IMG/VR virus record: IMGVR_UViG_3300031766_000903
Coordinates: 1 to 43,934 of that record
Length of the DNA stretch: 43,934 nucleotides
Direction: 5' to 3' (one strand)
Source of the DNA: a virus
The position numbers and the translations under genes were made by a program. Positions 32,264 to 39,293 of the stretch are shown piece by piece (within the stretch, counting starts at the first letter, position 1; each line of letters starts with the position of its first letter). A model generated the notes under the pieces. It searched no databases. It saw nothing but the letters and a program-made list of their open reading frames with translations, and had not been told where the DNA came from.

Positions 32264-32841
32264 CGTTAAAGTTAACCGGACTAAAGAACATAATTGAACC
32301 TGGAACTATTATTCCTATGGAAGAACGTAATGGTAATATTGGTAGATGGGCAGAAGATAAGCTCGAGAGCTTGGGATGGACAGTAAACAGAGAAAAAGGT
32401 ATTGACTTGCCAGAAGTTGGCGCTGAACTAAAAACACGTAAATGGGGTAGTACTAGCGGACACACAGTAGGCGCAATGTTACCACAAGATATCCTACATA
32501 CTCAATGGCACAAAAGTAATATCCATGATAAAGTACAACATCAACTGAGAATATATCATAAAGTAAATGAGCTTACAGGTGATAATGTTGTTGTAAGCGC
32601 ACAGTTGTATGACTTTACTAGCGATGTCATACAAAAAAAGTTAGAGCAAGCATGGCAACATTGTCGAGGTGTTCTTCACCAAGGTGATTTGTTTGACTAT
32701 ATTCGTGGCGTAGATAAATGGGCTTACTTAGAAATGCAACCCAATGGTTATTATCAGTTCCGTATTCAACCAGGTATTATGAAGAAGATGGAACATATAG
32801 CACATGCAACTAGATCAAAATTATTTGACTTTGGAGACTAA
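32260..32841 (+). CDS. MutH/Sau3AI-like endonuclease with clamp-binding tail
   Basis: In this 193-residue protein IDLPEVGAELKTRKWG (48-63) matches the PD-(D/E)xK core of MutH/Sau3AI nucleases, with Asp49, Glu56 and Lys58 as catalytic residues. GRWAEDKLESLGW (28-40) is the usual upstream helix. MutH and Sau3AI act at GATC. The last residues RSKLFDFGD end in the same LFDFGD as the phage DNA polymerase, so the nuclease may be tethered to the sliding clamp. It lies in an operon with clamp and DpdA-like genes. It could serve repair, host-DNA breakdown or exclusion of other phages. Confidence 0.68.
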   Translation: MTLKLTGLKNIIEPGTIIPMEERNGNIGRWAEDKLESLGWTVNREKGIDLPEVGAELKTRKWGSTSGHTVGAMLPQDILHTQWHKSNIHDKVQHQLRIYHKVNELTGDNVVVSAQLYDFTSDVIQKKLEQAWQHCRGVLHQGDLFDYIRGVDKWAYLEMQPNGYYQFRIQPGIMKKMEHIAHATRSKLFDFGD

Positions 32842-32842
32842 C

Positions 32843-33364
32843 ATGAAACGTGATTACGAAAGTGGTGTAAGTGATACACCAATATTCTTTACAGGCGTAG
32901 AAGTTGAAAAGACTCCTGCGTTTGGAATGAAGACATTGTTTGTTACAGGTATACAAGACTACAACGAAGTAATGAAGTACTATGAACAAGAACAATGCGA
33001 ACATATCTTCTTTGGTGCTAATCATTCATATAATCCTAAGACCGCAGATGAGTTTGACGATTGGGATATAGCAATCAAGGCGTATGTAAAAGAAGGCATA
33101 CTATGTAGTTTAGACATTCCAAGTACTGTTAATTTAGAATGGTTTATGGAAGGTGGACTAATAGAGTATGAAAACTTCATTCCACAAATACGTGTTGTAT
33201 TACCTTATATTAAACAGTGGAACTATAACACAATGGTTAAGATCGATGACAAAGATTTTAAAGCAAGTAATCCAGGTGTTTGGTGCCATAGCCTACATGA
33301 CTTAATGGATCGAAATAAATTTACTGATTGGGGCAAATATGGCCTTGACAAAGTTATTAAATGA
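32843..33364 (+). CDS. Conserved marine-phage hypothetical protein, 173 aa
   Basis: ATG 32843 follows GGAGA at the end of the nuclease gene; codons upstream in frame overlap that gene and are not needed. IFFTGVEVEKTPAFGMKTLF starts an alpha/beta fold, and NPGVWCHSLHDLMDRNKFTD ends it, a strongly conserved-looking block I associate with T4-like marine phages. No known function. Its TGA stop lies in the spacer of the next promoter. Confidence 0.62.
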   Translation: MKRDYESGVSDTPIFFTGVEVEKTPAFGMKTLFVTGIQDYNEVMKYYEQEQCEHIFFGANHSYNPKTADEFDDWDIAIKAYVKEGILCSLDIPSTVNLEWFMEGGLIEYENFIPQIRVVLPYIKQWNYNTMVKIDDKDFKASNPGVWCHSLHDLMDRNKFTDWGKYGLDKVIK

Positions 33365-33373
33365 AAGTATACT
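33345..33373 (+). promoter_or_regulatory. Sigma-70 promoter with predicted leaderless transcript
   Basis: TTGACA at 33345-33350, a 17-bp spacer and TATACT at 33368-33373 are near-consensus. Six bases (AGTAAT) separate the -10 box from ATG 33380, so the expected +1 is the A of the start codon. No Shine-Dalgarno is evident. Confidence 0.65.
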
Positions 33374-33379
33374 AGTAAT

Positions 33380-33850
33380 ATGACACAACACGAATCGTAT
33401 CATAATTATATGGGACGCAGAATGAGAGAAGAAGACGCAAAAATGGCAGTAGAAACATCTATGAATAAAGCAGAACGTAGTATTTGGGTAACCTTTAATA
33501 AAGAAGGTGTACATATGTACCCTGGCGCAGATACTGATCCTAAACTAGCAACAGGCGACTGGGATGATGTATCATTCTTAGGCATTCCGCATCGTCATAT
33601 CTTTCACTTTCGTGTTCGCATTGAAGTATTCCACAACGATCGCGACATTGAATTCATTCAGTTTAAACGCTGGATGCAACGACTCTATGACGTCGAAGGC
33701 GTACTAGAGCTTAACCACAAGAGCTGTGAGATGATTGCAGATGACTTGTACAAAGAAATTTCTGTGAAGTACCCCAGCCGCTTTGTAGAAATCAGCGTAG
33801 CTGAAGACAATGAAAATGGCTGTTCAATTTACTATCCTAAATCACAATAA
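33380..33850 (+). CDS. Hypothetical protein, 156 aa, predicted leaderless
   Basis: MTQHESYHNYMGRRMREEDA starts a protein with two strands-rich blocks (IWVTFNKEGVHMYPG and HRHIFHFRVRIEVFHNDRDI). It resembles conserved proteins of marine T4-like phages of unknown role. The predicted transcription start equals the ATG. Internal ATGs at 33410 and 33422 are alternatives if a leader is needed. Confidence 0.6.
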   Translation: MTQHESYHNYMGRRMREEDAKMAVETSMNKAERSIWVTFNKEGVHMYPGADTDPKLATGDWDDVSFLGIPHRHIFHFRVRIEVFHNDRDIEFIQFKRWMQRLYDVEGVLELNHKSCEMIADDLYKEISVKYPSRFVEISVAEDNENGCSIYYPKSQ

Positions 33851-33863
33851 AGGAAACTATGAA

Positions 33864-34076
33864 ATGGCAATCGAATTTAATCGTAATGCATATACTAAGG
33901 TATTTAACGACTTGGATGCATATCGTGATTATTGTCGCTTTGAAGGTAAAGTCTATAACGAAAAGGCTTTGTACAAAAAGGATGATCCTAACTGGATCGC
34001 ATACGAAAAATGGCGTAATTATATTAGGATGAAAGCCCGTAACGCAGGGCGTAATTTTAACAATCGGAGAAATTAA
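33864..34076 (+). CDS. Small basic hypothetical protein, 70 aa
   Basis: ATG 33864 (MAIEFNRNAYTKVFNDLDAY...) lies behind AAAGGAAAC at 33850-33857. The product is Tyr-, Asn- and Arg-rich with a basic end (ARNAGRNFNNRRN). It is ended directly before the glycosyltransferase start. No family recognised. Confidence 0.6.
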   Translation: MAIEFNRNAYTKVFNDLDAYRDYCRFEGKVYNEKALYKKDDPNWIAYEKWRNYIRMKARNAGRNFNNRRN

Positions 34077-35135
34077 ATGACTATCTATGTTGTAGATATC
34101 GAAGCAGTTGACACACGCTATACTAAGCAATGGAAAGAACATCTTCCTAAACAACTACGTCGATCTACAAATAATGATGTTATTGTTATCAGTGGTGGAG
34201 AAGTACCTCAGGCAACTACGCCTGGGGCTTTTCTAAATTTTGCAGGAACAAATAATTATAAATCACAACAGATGTTAGAAATTAGCAGAATGTTTGCTAA
34301 TGGAGAAATTAAAGATAATGATTATTTTTTGTATACTGATGCTTGGAACCCTACAGTTATTCAACTACGCTATATGGCAGAACTATTGGGTGTTGACATT
34401 TGTATTGGTGGCATGTGGCATGCTGGTAGTTATGATCCGCAAGACTTTTTAGGCAGACTCATAGGTGACAAGCCTTGGGTTAGACATGCTGAAATGTCAA
34501 TGTATGAATGTTATGATGATAACTTCTTTGCAAGTGACTTCCACATTGATATGTTTACGGAAGTATTTGATGAGGACTATGCAGTTGATTGGGATAGAGT
34601 ACATCGTGTAGGTTGGCCTATGGAGTACCTAAAGGATAGCTTAACTAGCTACAAAGGTATGGAAAAACGAGATCTTATTCTCTTTCCGCATCGTGTTGCT
34701 CCTGAAAAACAAGTTGAGATCTTTAGAGATCTTGCAATGCGTTTACCACAATACGAGTTTGTTGTTTGTCAAGAACAACAACTGAGCAAGAACGAATACC
34801 ATAACTTGCTAGGTGAAGCTAAACTTGTGTTTAGTGCTAACTTACAAGAAACATTAGGTATTAGTTGGTACGAAGGTGCATTAGTTGATGCTATTCCTAT
34901 GGTACCTGACAGACTAAGCTATAGTGAAATGGCATTACCGGAGTTTAAATATCCAAGTGCGTGGACTGAAGACTATGATGCTTACTTGCACAACAAAGAT
35001 AAATTAGTTGCACAAATTATAAACTATATGGAAAACTTTGATGACTTGCAGGTTTCCTTAGAGAAACAACGCACTAAATTAAACAAAGACTTCTTTAACG
35101 GTAAAGAGTTATACGGAGTAATTGCAGATGAATGA
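34077..35135 (+). CDS. GT-B type glycosyltransferase
   Basis: The 352-residue protein has a GT-B second domain: DLILFPHRVAPEKQVEIF (about 199-216), then YEFVVCQEQ and LLGEAKLVFSANLQETLG with GISWYEGALVDAIPMVP (about 243-280), typical of GT4-like donor-binding regions. The N-terminal half binds the unknown acceptor. It could use the sugar made by the 27737-29723 cassette to modify DNA, virion or cell surface. A GGAGAAAT ribosome site is at about 34067. A terminator-like hairpin lies within its 5' end. Confidence 0.72.
   Translation: MTIYVVDIEAVDTRYTKQWKEHLPKQLRRSTNNDVIVISGGEVPQATTPGAFLNFAGTNNYKSQQMLEISRMFANGEIKDNDYFLYTDAWNPTVIQLRYMAELLGVDICIGGMWHAGSYDPQDFLGRLIGDKPWVRHAEMSMYECYDDNFFASDFHIDMFTEVFDEDYAVDWDRVHRVGWPMEYLKDSLTSYKGMEKRDLILFPHRVAPEKQVEIFRDLAMRLPQYEFVVCQEQQLSKNEYHNLLGEAKLVFSANLQETLGISWYEGALVDAIPMVPDRLSYSEMALPEFKYPSAWTEDYDAYLHNKDKLVAQIINYMENFDDLQVSLEKQRTKLNKDFFNGKELYGVIADE
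34206..34232 (+). terminator. Terminator-like hairpin inside the glycosyltransferase gene
   Basis: CCTCAGGC (34206-34213) pairs with GCCTGGGG (34220-34227) over eight positions with one G-T, a six-base loop, then CTTTT. It looks like a rho-independent terminator but lies 130 bases inside a coding region. It could attenuate early transcription or be chance. Confidence 0.3.
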
Positions 35136-35481
35136 TGAAGATTTTGATTATTTAAGTGACGATCAAATTACAATAACACTTGACGGGAATTATACTTTTG
35201 ACGATACAGTTACTATAGACACAAGTTCATGGGATGATAGTTTTACTACTAGTCCTAGTTCAATATATTCGCCCACTGGCAATGTTAGTATCGAAGGTGA
35301 GTTAACGGTAGGTGGTGTAGATGTTATGCAGTCTATTAAAGATATGCAACGTGTACTAGGTGTTGTAAGTAGAGATATTGAAAAAGAAGAAAAGTATGCA
35401 GGACTAAAACTTGCCGCAGAAGCATACGAACGTGAACTAGCAAAAATTGAAACATTTGAAACTCTAAAGGATTCAAAGTAA
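35128..35481 (+). CDS. Acidic phage protein with fibre-like beta segment, 117 aa
   Basis: ATG 35128 overlaps the upstream stop region; TTG 35122 is a weaker option. The N-terminal half is acidic and Thr/Ser-rich (ITITLDGNYTFDDTVTIDTS), then GNVSIEGELTVGGVDVMQSI recalls the shaft repeats of phage fibres. A helical end follows (EKEEKYAGLKLAAEAYEREL). Possibly a structural or chaperone-like accessory protein; function unproven. Confidence 0.55.
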   Translation: MNDEDFDYLSDDQITITLDGNYTFDDTVTIDTSSWDDSFTTSPSSIYSPTGNVSIEGELTVGGVDVMQSIKDMQRVLGVVSRDIEKEEKYAGLKLAAEAYERELAKIETFETLKDSK

Positions 35482-35705
35482 TGTTACACACAGTTGAAGA
35501 ACTAATTGAACGTTTAAGTTTAATGAAAGACAAAGCAATTGAACTACATCGTATCCGTAACCAATACAGTGAACTAAGCGGTAAACAATATGACAAAATA
35601 CTTGCACAAGCAATATTAGATGATATTCAATCAATGGCAAAACTTATTGCTGAAGATCGGCAAGGTAATGAAATTAAAACTAACATGGACGAATGGAAAA
35701 AATGA
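35481..35705 (+). CDS. Helical hypothetical protein, 74 aa
   Basis: MLHTVEELIERLSLMKDKAI and the rest form an amphipathic, probably coiled-coil protein. It overlaps the upstream stop by one base and is ATGA-coupled to the phosphoribosyltransferase. No family recognised. Confidence 0.58.
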   Translation: MLHTVEELIERLSLMKDKAIELHRIRNQYSELSGKQYDKILAQAILDDIQSMAKLIAEDRQGNEIKTNMDEWKK

Positions 35706-36256
35706 TAAAAAAGCATTATTATAATTGGCAAGATGTAGAACGTATGTGTGTCAGTATTGTAAATCAAATGTATACTGATAGTTGGAGACCTGATTATATT
35801 GTAGGCATTACCCGTGGCGGTAATGTACCTGCTACTATTATTAGTAACATGACTGGTATACGTTGTGAAGCACTTAAGGTAAGTTTACGTGACGATAACA
35901 GCGACAGCGAATCTAACTGTTGGATGGCTGAAGATGCATTTGGTTATGTAAGTGCTGAAAATCGAATTAATGATGTTGCAGTTGATACAAACAACAGAAA
36001 AAATATTCTTATTGTAGATGATATTAATGATACTGGTGCTACATTTAACTGGATAATGAAAGACTGGAAGTCAGGTTGCTTACCTAGTAGTCACGACTGG
36101 AATGATATTTTTGGTTCAAATGTTCGTTTTGCTACACTAACAGATAACCTAGCAAGTGAATTTAATAGTAATGTTTCGTATACATGCCATGAAGTAAATA
36201 AAGCAGAAGAAGATGTATGGTTAGTATATCCTTGGGAAGATGTAGGTACTTACTAA
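35702..36256 (+). CDS. Phosphoribosyltransferase-like protein
   Basis: From ATG 35702 the protein has 184 residues. DYIVGITRGGNVPATIIS (31-48) is the first PRTase strand and loop, and ILIVDDINDTGATFNW (102-117) is the PRPP-binding signature. It would transfer ribose-5-phosphate to a purine or similar base, for salvage. ATG 35693 is an alternative giving three more residues. It is coupled to a HIT protein, so the pair may process nucleotides, possibly linked to the deazapurine genes nearby. Confidence 0.75.
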   Translation: MIKKHYYNWQDVERMCVSIVNQMYTDSWRPDYIVGITRGGNVPATIISNMTGIRCEALKVSLRDDNSDSESNCWMAEDAFGYVSAENRINDVAVDTNNRKNILIVDDINDTGATFNWIMKDWKSGCLPSSHDWNDIFGSNVRFATLTDNLASEFNSNVSYTCHEVNKAEEDVWLVYPWEDVGTY

Positions 36257-36594
36257 TGAAGTTACCATGGTCCGACATAGTAATTGAGACTAAAGATTTA
36301 ACAGTGTATAAAGACGGATTTCCTGTAACAGAAGGACACATCCTTTTTGTACCTAAAGAAGAAAGTTGGCAATCGCTAACTAAATGTTTTGAGACCGCAT
36401 ATAAATGGGGTTTTGATTGGGTTGAACGTGGTTATTGTGATGCGTTCAACATAGGACAAAATGTAGGAGAGGCAGCAGGTCAGTCTGTCATGTACCCGCA
36501 TGTTCATTTAATACCTCGACGTAATGGGGATATGGAAAATCCACGTGGCGGAGTTCGTCATGTAATACCAGAGAAAGGAAACTATAATGACTAA
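36256..36594 (+). CDS. HIT-family nucleotide hydrolase/transferase-like protein
   Basis: From ATG 36256 (MKLPWSDIVIETKD...) it has 112 residues. EGHILFVPKEE (27-37) and FNIGQNVGEAAGQSVMYPHV then HLIPRR (65-88) are the HIT core, with His82 and His84. The first His of the usual triad is not obvious. The family splits nucleoside phosphoryl bonds such as Ap4A or AMP conjugates. Its ATG overlaps the phosphoribosyltransferase stop by one base. Confidence 0.78.
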   Translation: MKLPWSDIVIETKDLTVYKDGFPVTEGHILFVPKEESWQSLTKCFETAYKWGFDWVERGYCDAFNIGQNVGEAAGQSVMYPHVHLIPRRNGDMENPRGGVRHVIPEKGNYND

Positions 36595-36799
36595 AGCAGG
36601 AGATTTAATTATACTGGCTGCACGTAAGCAAGCAGAAGGCGAACTTGCAGTACATCAAGCAAACATTGAAGTTTATCGTACAATGCCCGCAGGCATTGGC
36701 GAACACTCAGATGTTACTGAAGCAGTAATTGAAGAATTAAATAAGATGGCTGCGGCACAAGATCGTATTGATATGATCGAAAAATATTTTAGTGCTTGA
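36587..36799 (+). CDS. Small helical hypothetical protein, 70 aa
   Basis: MTKAGDLIILAARKQAEGEL starts an Ala/Glu-rich helical protein without Cys. It overlaps the HIT gene by eight bases. Its TGA stop is embedded in the -35 box of the folE promoter. No family recognised. Confidence 0.58.
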   Translation: MTKAGDLIILAARKQAEGELAVHQANIEVYRTMPAGIGEHSDVTEAVIEELNKMAAAQDRIDMIEKYFSA

Positions 36800-36824
36800 C
36801 AAAAACCTAAATACAATGTATAAT
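36796..36824 (+). promoter_or_regulatory. Perfect-consensus sigma-70 promoter before folE
   Basis: TTGACA at 36796-36801, 17 bp and TATAAT at 36819-36824. Start is expected near 36831, giving a 54-base leader that contains a small hairpin (GGCA...TGCC) and a CGGAGAAG ribosome site before ATG 36885. The upstream TGA stop (36797-36799) is inside the -35 box. Confidence 0.82.
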
Positions 36825-36884
36825 ATAACTATTGTGCATTGTATTACTAACCGGCAATCCACTGCCTAAACATCGGAGAAGTGA

Positions 36885-37568
36885 ATGAGTAAAAGTGAAG
36901 AAATTAAAGCCCGCCTAGTACAGGCAAAACAACGCTATTGGGCTGGCGACAACATTAGTGGCGTGTTGCAAGAAGGTGATAAGGAAAAACTTATCAACGA
37001 AGCTACTACAGCATTTGAAAGTGTACTAGATGCACTTGTAATTGATAGATATCAAGATCCAAACTCTAAAGGTACAGCGCATCGACTTGCTAAAATGTAC
37101 TATAATGAGATTATGGCAGGACGTTATGATCCTATTCCAACAGCAACAGCATTTCCAAATGACAGCGATGATCGTTATGAAGGTATGCTAGTAGTGCGTT
37201 CGGAACTAAAGAGTATGTGTTCACATCACCATCAACCAGTAGCTGGTATTGCGTACATTGGTATTATTGCCGCAGACAAATTAATTGGTCTAAGCAAGTA
37301 CACACGTATTGCACAATGGTGTGCTAGACGTGGAACACTACAAGAAGAACTTGCAAATGATATTGCTAGAGAGATTCAATCAGCAACTGATGCAGAACAC
37401 TTAGGTGTTTACATTCAAGCAACACACGGTTGTTGTGAGAATCGCGGCATTATGGCACACAGTAGTTTAACACAAACTACAGTACTACGTGGTGCATTTA
37501 AAGATGACGCAGGCACAAAGAAAGAGTTCTTTGATAACATTAAACTACAACAGGAGTTCAGTTGCTAA
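36885..37568 (+). CDS. folE: GTP cyclohydrolase I
   Basis: The 227-residue enzyme makes 7,8-dihydroneopterin triphosphate from GTP, the first step to folates and to 7-deazaguanines. The zinc ligands Cys112, His115 (MCSHHHQP) and Cys183 (ATHGCCENRGIM) match E. coli FolE positions within two residues. HRLAKMYYNEIMAGRYDP (67-84) and GLSKYTRIAQWCARR (135-149) are the other blocks. It has its own strong promoter and is followed by QueE, so a deazaguanine pathway is more likely than folate supply alone. Confidence 0.95.
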   Translation: MSKSEEIKARLVQAKQRYWAGDNISGVLQEGDKEKLINEATTAFESVLDALVIDRYQDPNSKGTAHRLAKMYYNEIMAGRYDPIPTATAFPNDSDDRYEGMLVVRSELKSMCSHHHQPVAGIAYIGIIAADKLIGLSKYTRIAQWCARRGTLQEELANDIAREIQSATDAEHLGVYIQATHGCCENRGIMAHSSLTQTTVLRGAFKDDAGTKKEFFDNIKLQQEFSC

Positions 37569-37702
37569 TGATTGAGAAATTAATTTACGGTGCTGCCGCA
37601 GTTATTTTTATTGTAGGCATAGGATTTTATTTACAGCATATCTGGAGTGATTGTCTTGAAGAGAATTCATTCCTAACTTGTGCAAGGATGCTAAACAAAT
37701 GA
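37568..37702 (+). CDS. Small membrane peptide between folE and queE, 44 aa
   Basis: MIEKLIYGAAAVIFIVGIGF gives one membrane helix, followed by a short tail with two Cys. Its ATG overlaps the folE stop and its TGA overlaps the queE ATG. The strict coupling supports it as real. Role unknown. Confidence 0.55.
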   Translation: MIEKLIYGAAAVIFIVGIGFYLQHIWSDCLEENSFLTCARMLNK

Positions 37703-38655
37703 TAGCACCAGTATTTGAAAAAGGATATCCGTCATATGAAGCAGTTAACAGAAAGCCAGCAATGAAACTAAGATACTCAGAAGCATTTTATTCAGTACAA
37801 GGCGAAGGCAAGTTTGTAGGAGTACCCAGTGTATTCCTACGCACCTTCGGTTGTAACTTCCGTTGTATGAATTTTGGCTTGAAGAACGAGCCAATGCGTG
37901 ACGAAAAACAAAAGCAAGGCATTATCCACAATGCTGAAGTGCAAGGTTTGCTTGATGCAGGCGTACACGAAACTACAAAAGAGTTTAACGACTTGCCTAT
38001 TATACATACAGGTTGTGATACTTATGCAAGTATCTATCCTGAGTTTAAAAAGTTTAATAGACAAGCAACTGTAGATGAAGTTGTAGAACATCTGCTTTCA
38101 CTTACTCCTAACGGTAAGTGGGTACAAGATAACGGTCAAGATGTACACTTGATCATGACAGGTGGTGAGCCGTTGTTAGCGTGGCAACGACTTTACGTAG
38201 AGCTGTTCGAACACCCACGTATGCAGGATTTAAAAAATGTTACATTTGAAACAAACACTACACAACATCTACACGACGATCTCTACGAGTATCTCAACAG
38301 GAGTGACAGAATTCAAGTCACTTGGAGTTGTTCCCCAAAACTTAGTGTTAGCGGAGAACCTTGGGAGACTGCTATTAAGCCTAGTGTTGCTCTTGAGTAT
38401 ACTAGGGTTTGTGATAGCGAATTGTATCTCAAGTTTGTTGTCGCTACTGAAAGCGACTTTGCAGAGGTTAAGAGAGCTGTGGACGCTTACAGAAGTGCCG
38501 GGGTGGAATGTCCGGTATATCTTATGCCAATGGGTGGACGCAGTGAAGAATACACCCTCAACGTTAAAGACGTTGCTGAAGCGTGTATGGCCGAAGGGTG
38601 GAGATTCACCCCAAGACTACACATTTCACTCTTCGGAAATGCGTGGGGCACTTGA
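37699..38655 (+). CDS. queE: QueE-like radical SAM 7-carboxy-7-deazaguanine synthase with split cluster motif
   Basis: The 318-residue protein starts at ATG 37699. SEAFYSVQGEGKFVGVPSVF (28-47) and FGCNFRC (50-56) are QueE motifs. After the second Cys (C56) about 49 residues are inserted before GCDTYAS (105-111), which carries the third Cys106 and the QueE CDT. MTGGEPLL (153-160) binds SAM. It would convert carboxytetrahydropterin to carboxydeazaguanine. QueD and QueC are not in the window. It needs an electron donor; the phage ferredoxin is one candidate. Confidence 0.85.
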   Translation: MIAPVFEKGYPSYEAVNRKPAMKLRYSEAFYSVQGEGKFVGVPSVFLRTFGCNFRCMNFGLKNEPMRDEKQKQGIIHNAEVQGLLDAGVHETTKEFNDLPIIHTGCDTYASIYPEFKKFNRQATVDEVVEHLLSLTPNGKWVQDNGQDVHLIMTGGEPLLAWQRLYVELFEHPRMQDLKNVTFETNTTQHLHDDLYEYLNRSDRIQVTWSCSPKLSVSGEPWETAIKPSVALEYTRVCDSELYLKFVVATESDFAEVKRAVDAYRSAGVECPVYLMPMGGRSEEYTLNVKDVAEACMAEGWRFTPRLHISLFGNAWGT

Positions 38656-38749
38656 TGCAAAGTACAAGAACAAGCAACACGAACAGGCGATGAAGGCGCC
38701 TATTAACAAACCACTCGACGTACAGTTGAGAGAAAAAGGATTATTATGA
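38639..38749 (+). CDS. Possible small protein overlapping queE, 36 aa
   Basis: ATG 38639 reads MRGALDAKYKNKQHEQAMKA and on to REKGLL, ending in an ATGA overlap with the next gene. It fills the 90-base space after queE. The ribosome site is poor, so it may be non-coding. Confidence 0.38.
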   Translation: MRGALDAKYKNKQHEQAMKAPINKPLDVQLREKGLL

Positions 38750-39162
38750 TGGGATGGTGGAATAAAAAAGTAAGAGATATCACAGGCATTACTGCTAAAG
38801 AAGAAGCTCTTGCAACAGAAGAAGCACGTATCAAAGAAGAAGAAATGAAACTTCTTAAAAAGAAAGACCCTAAAGCATACTACACAAAGAAAAAAGAGGC
38901 TTGGGTTAATGTTCTTGATATGAAAATTAACAAAGATAATATTCGAAACGGATTCTTTGAGCTCGATTGGAATGAATACTTTATTGAAGAACTAATGAAA
39001 AATGGATACGGTTTTGAAAATGATCCAGAAGAAGAAATTGTAGATCGTTGGTTTAAAGAGATTGTATATAACATGTTACAAGATGAAGGCATGGATACTG
39101 ACCGTGGCGCAGGTTACATTAATGTTGTGCCTATTGACAAAGGAAAAAGCGAAGTAAGCTAA
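38746..39162 (+). CDS. Conserved marine-phage hypothetical protein, 138 aa
   Basis: A Lys/Glu-rich N-terminal helix (to about residue 45) leads a domain with NKDNIRNGFFELDWNEYFIE and EEEIVDRWFKEIVYNMLQDE, then GAGYINVVP. I know this domain from many T4-like marine phages, without function. Tandem ATGs at 38746 and 38749 allow either start. It is coupled to a 43-residue ORF behind. Confidence 0.65.
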   Translation: MMGWWNKKVRDITGITAKEEALATEEARIKEEEMKLLKKKDPKAYYTKKKEAWVNVLDMKINKDNIRNGFFELDWNEYFIEELMKNGYGFENDPEEEIVDRWFKEIVYNMLQDEGMDTDRGAGYINVVPIDKGKSEVS

Positions 39163-39293
39163 TGGACAAAGCTCAGCAACAAAAATTGTTTAAGCAATGG
39201 AAACAAAAGCTCAGTAATAGTAAACTTAGCAGTAAAGATGTTATCAAAAGAGCAAAAGAATTTACACGTAAAGGAATGTCAGTTAATGATTGA
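39162..39293 (+). CDS. Small basic protein, 43 aa
   Basis: MDKAQQQKLFKQWKQKLSNS and the following SSKDVIKRAKEFTRKGMS are basic and helical. The ATG overlaps the upstream TAA, and the TGA lies within the next -35 box. It may bind nucleic acid, but no family is recognised. Confidence 0.55.
   Translation: MDKAQQQKLFKQWKQKLSNSKLSSKDVIKRAKEFTRKGMSVND

Noticed and set aside
38237-38638. Long forward frame inside queE that reads hydrophobic protein (170 codons in all)
   Set aside because: It is a shadow of the queE frame; QueE motifs fix the real frame, and only the last 36 codons might be a gene.
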